Positions 56,106 to 64,000 of a DNA stretch of 64,000 bases are shown one piece after another. The notes below the pieces were generated by a model that ran no database searches, was not told the DNA's origin, and saw only the letters and a list, made by a program, of their open reading frames with translations. Position numbers and translations under genes: made by a program. Source of the stretch: Paramyrothecium sp. XJ0827 (taxonomy: Eukaryota; Ascomycota; Sordariomycetes; Hypocreales; Stachybotryaceae); NCBI GenBank assembly GCA_020881915.1, contig JAJFPB010000011.1:1488001-1552000 (forward strand). The letters are read 5' to 3'. Every line of letters starts with the position of its first letter. The first letter of the stretch is position 1.

Positions 56106-57488
56106 TCTGTCAGCTAGCTTGTATAATCAGGGTCACCAGACAGTTGAGGTGAAGGGATAGCAGTACTATTAGCTGCGAGCAGGTCAAGAGGCTGGAGACA
56201 TTACAAACCCGAACGGTTACCCTCCTTCAGCTCCCATACTTTCAAGGAGGTCTGAAAAACTCAGTTAGAGTTGTGGGAGCCGTCAGAGTTGTAGAGGCTA
56301 TAAGAAATGGTGGTAGTATCGAGCCACATTGACGACATTCTGATCAGTCGCTTCGCGTAGCAGTTCACCTTCCTCAACACGTTCCGGGTATTGCCATGAG
56401 TCACAAGATGCTCTCAAAGGCATGAACAGAAGCTTCCGAAAGTGCTGGGTCCTGCAATGTTTCTGCTTATGAAAGCGGGGACGACGAAGATAGCAGCCGA
56501 TCGCATCCAGTCAAGTCAAGGCTTCATCGGAGGAAAACTCCAGTTCGTTACGCGAGTTATAGTACGGCGACCTCCGAGACCGATTCAGCACATAAAGATC
56601 AACATCTATACATACGAAGTTATGATCCTCTAGGATCTCCTTGAATCCGAACGAGACGCCATCAAAGCACATCCGTCCCTCTACATCACTGGACGGGCGC
56701 AAGGTCCAGAGATTATTATTCGCGCTCGGCCCAGGTAGGGCATCACATAAGAATCGGAAGACATTTACTAGACTTTTCATAGGCCTCAAGCGAGCATTTA
56801 ATAGGCATAGCCCTAAGATAGAAGAAAGAGAGGTAGAAGACAAGGGGGATAGTTAGAAAGCAAAAGCACCAGTAGATTGGAAGCAACGAAGTATATTAAA
56901 GACTTGCAATAATCTAGGTCTATCGATCAAGTGTATCTCCTTGAGTGCCGTTAGCCATGTAAGATGTATCATACGCATTTCTTATCCAATTAAAATCGCG
57001 AAAAAGCTAGTGACTTCCTATCACTGCCGAATTGGCTGATGATAGATGTACCAGCATTTGTCATTGTTACAAAGAGCTAACGTTATACCTCTTTCAGCAC
57101 TGATTTTCGCCTGACCACCTAGTCATCAAATCATATGATCATAACAGATAGGCACACTATCGCTGCTTAATAAACCCTGCACCAGATACTATCATAACAC
57201 TGGGGCGAGTTACTCCCCGGAGCCCTTCGGCAATTGAGGGGATAATTTATCCTGATTTGATTTCGCCCCGCAGAGTGAAGGAGTGTTGACCCCCTGAGGC
57301 GGAATCGTGTTTTTTCCAAAGAGACTTGTCCGGTTCCGAGAGGGGTTATCAACAGCTTAGGAGGCTGCGAGCGAAAGAAAATTCGCAAAAGTCGAAAATT
57401 GCAAGTTTTGTACTGGGCTGTTTCCTGACGATTCTGACCCTGGTTAGCAGCTCTTCTGCTTCCCATCCGCCCAACGCCAAACAGTCTG
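56106..57488. other. Mostly intergenic, weak minus-strand coding-like stretch
   Basis: A minus frame at 56,511-56,843 reads VFRFLCDALPGPSANNN and FDGVSFGFKEILEDHNFV. It could be an exon, but it has no ATG start and no known family. Nothing else is supported. Confidence 0.25.
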
Positions 57489-58731
57489 ATGGTACTCAAC
57501 CTCCCTCCAGAAATTCTCGCCACTATCGCTGCCTTTCTCGAACCAATAGAAGGGGTCGCACTTCTCTGCACCAGCCAGAGATGCCGACTGGCTTTTGAAC
57601 CTATCCTTTATTGGCATGATGCCAATAGCTTCAACCCTGCTGCTTTGCTTTGGGCAGCGGGAGAAGGGGAGGTGAGCACGGCCCAAAAAGCCCTGGCTGC
57701 TTCACGGAGCGACTGTGCTCCTCAGGAAAATGGTGGACCTAGACCCCCATCAATAGCAGAGAAAGCACTCTATCTAGCTTCGGCTAAAGGACACGACAGT
57801 CGTCCAGCTTCTCCTCGACAATAATGTCGACGTCGATGCGCAAGGCGGAGAGCTCGGAACGGCATTACATGCAGCGTCAGATGGAGGCCACGAGAAGATC
57901 GTCCAGCTTCTCCTCGACAGGAATGCCAACGTTAATGCACAAGGCGGGCGCTACGGGACGGCATTACAGGCGGCATCTCTTGCAGGCCACGAAAAGGTTA
58001 TCCAGCTACTGCTCGACAAGAATGCCGACGTTAATTTACAAGGTGGAATCTACGGAACAGCACTACAGGCAGCGTCAGATGGAGGCCACGAGAAGGTTGT
58101 CCAGCTTCTCCTCGACAGGAATGCCGACGTAAATGCGCAAGGCGGGCACTATGGTGGAACAGCATTACAGGCAGCAGCGGTTGAGGGTCATGAGGAGGTC
58201 GTCCAGCTATTGCTCGACAACAACGCCGATGTCAATGCACAGGGTGGAGAGCATGGAACGGCATTACAGGCAGCGTCGGATGGGGGCCACGAGAAGATCG
58301 TCCAGCTTCTCCTCGACAAGAACGCCGACGTCAATGCGCAAGGCGGTACCTACGGAACAGCACTGCGGGCGGCGTCGTTTTGGGGTCACGAGGACATCGT
58401 GCAGCTGCTGCTCGACAAGAATGCCGACGTTAATGACCACGGTGGAGAGCTCGGGACAGCGTTACAGGTAGCATCAGTTGAGGGTCATGAGAGGGTAGTC
58501 GAGCTACTTCTCGACAAGAATGCTGATGTCAATGCGCCAGGTGGAGAGTTTGGAACGGCATTACAGGCAGCATCAGTTGTGGGTCATGAGAGGGTTGTCC
58601 AGCTTCTCCTGGCCAAGAATGCCGATACCCATGCCGAGGGTGGATTCTACGGGACAGCGTTACAGGCGGCATCGGATGGGGGTCACGAGAAGGTCGTCCA
58701 GCTGCTGCTTGGCAATGACGCCCGCGGCTGA
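57489..58731 (+). pseudogene. F-box and ankyrin-repeat protein, one frameshift
   Basis: The start MVLNLPPEILATIAAFLEPI, with CTSQRCRLAF, is an F-box, followed by an ALLWAAGEGE ankyrin-type opening. Near 57,797 two bases are missing and the frame changes. The ankyrin frame then runs open to 58,731 with about nine 33-residue repeats of the form VVQLLLDKNADVNAQGG, then GTALQAASDGGHEK. The repeats are close to identical at the DNA level, which points to recent tandem growth. One unit has an extra codon. The F-box would link an SCF ligase to targets bound by the ankyrins. Translation as found ends at 57,824. Confidence 0.8.
57800..58715 (+). repeat. 99-bp ankyrin-coding tandem repeats
   Basis: About nine units share long words such as GTCCAGCTTCTCCTCGACA and AATGCCGACGT at 99-bp spacing. 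Confidence 0.85.
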
Positions 58732-59464
58732 CGTTGCGATGGACGACAAGCTGCCAAGCCAGCATGAGGTGCCTGAGGAACGTTAAGTGCCTTGAAGGAA
58801 CGACAGTGACTGAAAGGTTCTTCCTTCCGCGCCCTCCCTCCTACCTAAATAGGAAAGAGCTCGCACCATATAGCGCCCTGTTCTTTCTCAGCCTCGTTTG
58901 AAACGAAACAATTCTCCGGCCACATTCTCCAGCCCCAATCGAAGGGCAACCAGGCGTCGTAATGCCTTGAAATGTGAAGATGTGAAGATGTGACGCGCTG
59001 AGTTTTACCTACCCAGCACCTTTTTAGACCGCAAGACCAGTGTTTCAAATAGGGCCTAGTATGACTCGCTCAATATATTACGGCCAATAGGGCTGCAATT
59101 AACCTAGATCCGTAGGTGACCACATGCCACATCCGCCAAGGATGTGCGAACACTATGGAAGTCTATATCACGGTGACCAATGTACTGTGATCTTCCCTAT
59201 AAAGGATAAAACCTACAACGGAGTCATATGGGCAGACGAAGCACAAAACAGGGAGGGCGCCCTGTTTTTTGTGATAGCAATACTACGATGTAACCGCTCA
59301 CTCGCTCACGGTGAGCGAGTGGACACGGTCATTCGTAGAGTAGTGACGGATCGTCACATTATACCGTTTCTTATTCCCTACCCCTCTTACACAGTCAACG
59401 TCTATTTATTTCTTTTCTCTTTTCTTCCATTCTATCACGTACAGCAGCACCTTCCAATTGCACC
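58732..59464. other. Intergenic, with a 23-bp palindrome
   Basis: No gene was recognised. The 5' end of the right Helitron should lie here. The palindrome at 59,299-59,321 is listed separately. Confidence 0.3.
59299..59321. repeat. 23-bp palindrome, 11-bp arms
   Basis: CACTCGCTCAC and its exact reverse complement are separated by one G. It lies 144 bp upstream of the Helitron coding region. Confidence 0.8.
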
Positions 59465-59827
59465 ATGCCACGCCAGGAACCCGTCAGAGTGCCGATGGAT
59501 GAGATCCGGCGCACGATGGAGGATCTCGATCGACAACGAACTCGAAACAGAGCCGGAACGAGGTCGGAGTCATCCCAATTAGCAGCTTCAAGCTCTCTAG
59601 CAGATCAGACAGCCGACCAGCGTCGTAAAGAGCCGGTCAGGGTGCCGCTAAGCGAGATTCGACGTACAATTCAAGATCTAGATCGTCGATATACCAAAGC
59701 ACGCACTGCTCGAAGACACGGATCTCAACAGGCTCTTACCCGGTCCCGAATACAGCCGGTAAGAGTTCTGTTTAATAAAATCTGCCAAACATTGGACTAT
59801 CTAGACCGCCGATACCCCGAAGAATAA
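59465..59827 (+). pseudogene. Helitron N-terminal region with three repeats
   Basis: ATG at 59,465. The peptide holds PVRVPMDEIRRTMEDLDRQ, PVRVPLSEIRRTIQDLDRR and a third degenerate copy PVRVLFNKICQTLDYLDRR. The frame shifts near 59,820 into the next block. I know of no named domain with this repeat. Confidence 0.6.
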
Positions 59828-61082
59828 GGTCGCTAAAGATTTGAGTCATAAGTTATCTAGCTCTACTATCACTGGTTCAGTAGTATCTCCTGAAGCCATC
59901 CTTCCACGAGAAGATCCACCCGAGTCTCAATCTAACACGGCTCGCCGTATGTTGCATGATGTCCAACGCCGCCGCGCCGAAGATCGAGCCTACCGGGCAC
60001 AAACAGTACCTCGGCAAGTTACCTTCAAAGTGACAGAACGTGAACTTAACCGCACTATCGCGGCCATCACACAGCAGCATATGGAGGAAGTTTTACAAGC
60101 AAGGGCCGTAAGGAGACGAGCAGGAGCTGCAGAACTATCACGAACATATATACAAGCTATCTCCGAGCAGGCAGCCATTCAACAAAATTCGCCTCCTGGA
60201 GACCGTACGAAGAAGCAATCCTCTTCTCTGTCCAGAACGGCAGTCCCACGCACAGCGCCTCCCCGGAAGCGCCCCAGGGATCAACAACAACCAAAAGGGC
60301 TTCCCACTCCGCCGCCAACAATACCAGGCCCCCCATCAAATAGACCATGGCCAGTGCACGATACCGTCCAACTTCAGCAGCAGTCCATCAACTCTATTCT
60401 GAAAGACCGCGAGTCTTGGTTCCGCAGCAAAAAGGAAGCATCGGTATCAAGGTCCTACTGCAAGGAAATCCCGCTTACCCTCCAGGTAGAGACTGCGAAA
60501 TCCTTCTACCATAGGTTCACAGACGAAAGGACAATGCCAATCTCGCATTGCGTTGTTTGCTATAGAAAGCATTCGCCCTCTGAGCTTATGAGAATTCGGT
60601 GGAGACACCTGACGCCACCATTGTTGCAGACCATGAAAGCGCTCCGGGAATGCGAGCAGTGCTTTCCGACAGACGATGATGCTGCGGCCGATATGTGCCG
60701 CGAATGCCGCACTAGTCTGGAAAAGGGAAAACTGCCAAAGGCCTGCTTGGTCAATAACATGTATATTGGGTGCGAGCATCGGTATCCCGAGGAGCTCGAC
60801 GGCCTCTCTCCGGTTGAGGAGAGGCTGATTGCTCTCCACACCCCATTTGGATACATTACGAAGTTTACTGTTGATAACAAGACACCGTCGGGTCTCAGCT
60901 ACAGGAAGCACGTCAAAGGCCACATTGTTGTCTTTCCTAACAAGGTGGAGGACCTCGTTGCCACAGTTCTCCCTCACCCCTGCTGGAGGCTATGGAGAAC
61001 ATTCACGTGTCGTGGAGCGGCTCGAGCAAGCCTAGCGCTGCAGATGTCGGAAATCTCCTTCAGGTCCGCAAGTCGCGTGTGA
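59823..61082 (+). pseudogene. Helitron Cys-rich block (DUF6570-like)
   Basis: After a charged region the Cys-rich part reads HCVVCYRKHSP, CEQCFPTDDD, MCRECRTSLEKGKLPKACL and NNMYIGCEHRYPEEL, as in fungal Helitron proteins. The frame stays right to about 60,980, where a shift leads to ENIHVSWSGSSKPSAADV in the next frame. Confidence 0.75.
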
Positions 61083-63613
61083 AGGCGGCCCTGTCGTGGC
61101 TCCAAGGAAACAACCATCTCTACGAACATATAGCCATCGACCATGACGAGATAGATAGCTGGAACTACGAAGACGGTTCTAACGTACCCACGCTTATGAT
61201 GGACAGTATGCAGAGGGAGGAACCGTCGGTTGTGGAAAAGACACAGACAGACCATATCGTCCCAGAAACCGATCGGGGCATGGAAGAAAACACGTTCACC
61301 AGTATAGAAGAACTCCTTACCTCGGCCAGTGACAATAATAACAATGATCACTTATCTACAGAAGGCACTCTACGAATGGAGCAGCACCGTCAATCGCCTA
61401 AAGTTTCCCAGGATCCTGAGATTTTCATGACCAGTCCGGAGAATGCCGACGGTGTGGGTGATACCACTCATGAGACATCGTCGTCTGGCATGTTTCCCCT
61501 CGACGGGCCGGCCGCTTTCGTCGAGGCCGATAAACTTTCCTTCTTATCTGACGCTATCCGGACAAGTCGGACTCAAAACGTGGATGAAGCTGAGCCTTAC
61601 GCTATGAACGTCCAAATAGCAGGAGAACAGCCGTTCATCCGGGTGGAGCGCGGTGAGGAGTTTGCAGATAGCCTGCATTCGGAATTCTTCCCGCGGACAT
61701 TTCCCAAGCTTTTCCCGTGGGGAGCGGCGGTCCAAAGGCGCTAGAAGCATCAGAGGTTGACGAGCAACTTCCTTCGGAGCCCGCCGTGTCTCAACCAAAC
61801 CACTCGCTCAGTTACTGGGCTAGATATGTGCTGCAGCGGCATGGCGGCCGATTCGCAACCCATCCCGTATTTTGTTTCTTGGTCTTTAACATCCTCCTCA
61901 GATCGTCGAACCGCCGCATCAGCATGGTTCGCTTAACAAGGGGTCTTTCGGGAAACTCGAACGGGTCTATGAGAGACTGACCGCGGAGCGTCTCAAAAAT
62001 GCCGAGGACCAGATGCGAGAGACGAGGGCCACAACTGACCCCGACATATCGTTTCTCCTTCGCGAGCTATCCATATTTGGCCATGCGCAGCCTCTCTCAA
62101 ACGAGAGCCGGCTCCTCATGCGCAGGAAGATACAGGCGCTCACCGTTTGGACAGGCACACCGGCCATCTGGTTTACCATCAATCCAAATGATATCAATAA
62201 CCCGGTAAAAATGAAGCTCTCTATTCATAGGCTTCACGAATACCATGCTGCAAAGGACCTCTTGGCCGATCTCAGGGGTAAGTACGATAGGATCGCCCTC
62301 AGTACTATGGATCCCGTAAGCTCGGCCATCTTCTTCCACCGAGAGATCTCATTGTTCTTCGAAAAGTACGTCAGAGCTGGCCAAGAGTCAATATTCGGGA
62401 ACATTAGCCACTACTACGCAACCGTCGAAACGAATGACCGAGGCAGCCTGCACTTGCACGGACTCCTCTGGTTAGACGGGAACTTGCAGTTGCCCTCCTA
62501 ATTGATGACATGGCCAATCCCCAAGAAGAAGAATACCGTGCCCAAGTGGTTCAGTATCTAGACTCAGTCTTTCATGAATGCTTAGACGAGGATGATGGAC
62601 AGGCTATCAGGCGAGAGAGAAAACCGATCGATCCTGTTGATGAGATAATGAGCAGTACCGAGGCTCTTACGGCAGTCTTCAATAAGGAGTCCAACTACAT
62701 TGCGTACTGTTGCCAGGTCCATTCACACACATACAGCTGCATCAAGTACTCCCTAAACGGACGTAATGAACAGGGTAAAGACGGATACAATCGGACAGCT
62801 TGTCGTTTCCAAGCTCCTTGGAAGACCGTTGAAGAAACTGGGTTCACAGATGACGGCCTGTTAAAGATTCGCCGGAACCACCCGCTAGTAAACCGCTACA
62901 ACAAGGCAATGGCGGTCGGCCTCCGCCACAACCACGATATCTCGATGATCTTGACGAGGACAAAAGGTTTGGCCATGGTCTATTACATCACAAACTACGC
63001 CACCAAGCTGGACACGCCAATGTGGAAGCGCATTGCCCATGCGGCTCAGGTGCTCGAGCAGCTCCGTGAGGCCGCTGTGCCGAGGCATCAGGCTTTGGAT
63101 ACCGCCACTCATGACGGTCAGCGGCCAGAGGTGTTGAACAAGAGCCGCCAATTCCTGATGAGAGTGGCAAACCGGATTTTTTCCGAGAGACAGCTCTCGG
63201 CCGTGGAGGTCTGCTACCACTTGCTCGGCTATCACGCGGACTTTACCAATGTGCCGCACTGGTCCTTCATTAACCTCACCGCGCTCTACTGGGCAATCTT
63301 CCGGCGATGGGCACACCTTCGTTGTCAGGCTGGCGTACAGACAGATGCAGAGGAGCCTGATGAGACGGTACAACTCAGGGAAGGCGGGCGGACACTGCTA
63401 TACTTGGATGCCTATGCCTATAGAGGGCCGACGCTAAGAGATGTTTGCCTCTATGATTACATGTCCATGATCAACTTGGTGCGTCGTGGTACTCAAGATG
63501 AGGATGGCACTCACATAGCTCTCGAGGGGCCATCTGAGGAATATCACAATTGGACTCAGAAGCTTCGTCGGCCTCACGAATACGCCGTGCCGAGGCTTTC
63601 AGGGATATATTAG
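60985..63613 (+). pseudogene. Helitron Rep (HUH) domain, frameshifted
   Basis: Three frame segments join here. The first ends with FFPRTFPKLFPWG. A shift near 61,728 leads to SLSYWARYVLQRHGGRFATH and another near 61,940 to ALTVWTGTPAIWFTINPND. The HUH motif is HLHGLLW (HLH at 62,451-62,459). A shift near 62,495 leads to LIDDMANPQEEEYR. The tyrosine motif YYITNYATK lies at 62,981-63,007. Catalytic His and Tyr residues are kept. The frame ends at 63,613. Rep nicks and joins single-stranded DNA in rolling-circle transposition. Confidence 0.85.
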
Positions 63614-63699
63614 CAGCGACCATATGGACGAGCATCCAGTGTATTTCGGCCGGTATTATCAGTGTCCCCAGTTCGGTCCCGGCTAGCTCACTGACCTTG

Positions 63700-64000
63700 T
63701 GCAGCAACTCTGTCCTTCATCTGGCCTTATTCGTGCCTTGGGAAGACTTCATATCCAGAGCAGACGGCGACATCACCGATATTTGGTCGAGCCATGAGAC
63801 TTCCCTCCGGCCCCGTCTCAAACACCACGTCTCAAACATTTCCCTTCTTACTAAGTCGGCCGAGGACGCACGCAAAGATGCACAGCTTTGGGCAAGCCGG
63901 TCGGAAGGAGACGACACCGTGGACGTAGAGTTTCCCATGGACGAAGGCGACTACAGCGAAGAACCTGCAACATTGGCTGAACATCGCCAAAGCTATACGG
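63700..64000 (+). pseudogene. Helitron block before the helicase, partial
   Basis: From about 63,700 an open frame reads HLALFVPWEDFISRADGDI and NISLLTKSAEDARKDAQLW, the typical stretch between Rep and helicase. It is still open at the right edge. Confidence 0.75.

Larger units (their letters stand above)
59465..64000 (+). mobile_element. Helitron, Rep half, runs off the right edge
   Basis: The coding blocks are in the order of a Helitron transposase: N-terminal region, Cys-rich DUF6570-like block, Helitron-like N domain, HUH motif, tyrosine motif and the HLALFVPW block that precedes the helicase. The helicase itself lies beyond 64,000. There are at least six frame changes and few other stops. 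Confidence 0.85.

Noticed and set aside
57824..58471. Arg/Ser/Met-rich plus frames over the ankyrin region
   Set aside because: They are shifted shadows of the ankyrin repeats and share their periodicity.
59124..59582. 152-codon plus frame upstream of the Helitron
   Set aside because: Low-complexity peptide that overlaps the true ATG at 59,465 in another frame.
1..64000. Left helicase and right Rep as two ends of one Helitron
   Set aside because: They are in opposite orientations 57 kb apart, and the right copy continues toward its own helicase block at the edge.
1..64000. A Starship giant element spanning the window
   Set aside because: NLR, F-box and other cargo-type genes are present, but no DUF3435 tyrosine-recombinase captain is visible.
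1..64000. tRNA, rRNA or CRISPR
   Set aside because: I found no A/B-box pair with a clover-leaf, no rRNA sequence and no spaced direct repeats; the tandem repeats are coding or a simple minisatellite.

Overview
The window comes from a filamentous ascomycete (Pezizomycotina). Genes carry 42-101 bp GT-AG introns with CTGAC/CTAAC-type branch sites. Gene types are typical of these fungi: F-box, MYND, NB-ARC/TPR, LaeA-like methyltransferase, PD-(D/E)XK plus kinase fusions, and fungal DNA and RNA transposons. It is an accessory, transposon-rich region. Many genes are broken by one stop codon or one frameshift.

Left part (0-21.6 kb). It starts with the helicase end of a decayed Helitron on the minus strand, abutting a two-exon nuclease-fold fragment. 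Then come relics of an unrecognised gene family and of an SF1 helicase. A Ty1/Copia retrotransposon follows, with a 5' LTR and a primer site matching the anticodon half of initiator tRNA-Met. It ends against the 3' tail of a 5'-truncated Tad-like LINE. After a 13-bp minisatellite lie a broken family gene and an intact TPR protein. From 16,431 to 21,630 there is a 5,200-bp DNA transposon with 24-bp terminal inverted repeats. It holds a DDE/rve-type transposase and two minus-strand accessory genes, one of them rich in SUMO-consensus motifs. I consider this the best candidate for a poorly described system.

Middle (22-45 kb). This is mostly host-type genes: a seven-exon membrane-anchored methyltransferase, a seven-helix membrane protein, small Cys-rich proteins, several unrecognised spliced genes, a broken F-box gene, a broken asparaginase, a frameshifted histidine phosphatase and an NB-ARC/TPR (NLR) gene. 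The NLR gene is split by a piggyBac-like element with 38-bp inverted repeats. An intact CCCH zinc-finger protein follows.

Right part (45-64 kb). It holds a second piggyBac-like element (perfect 37-bp inverted repeats), a hAT fragment beside a long palindrome, a truncated P450, an uncharacterised minus-strand gene beside another palindrome, a large coiled-coil/nuclease-like/kinase-like protein, a MYND protein and an F-box-ankyrin gene. Last is the Rep end of another Helitron, which runs off the right edge.

Functional logic: most of the DNA is either mobile elements or gene types that turn over quickly in fungal accessory regions. Exon models were read by eye from splice signals and frame continuity. 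No similarity search was possible, so family names rest on motif recognition.
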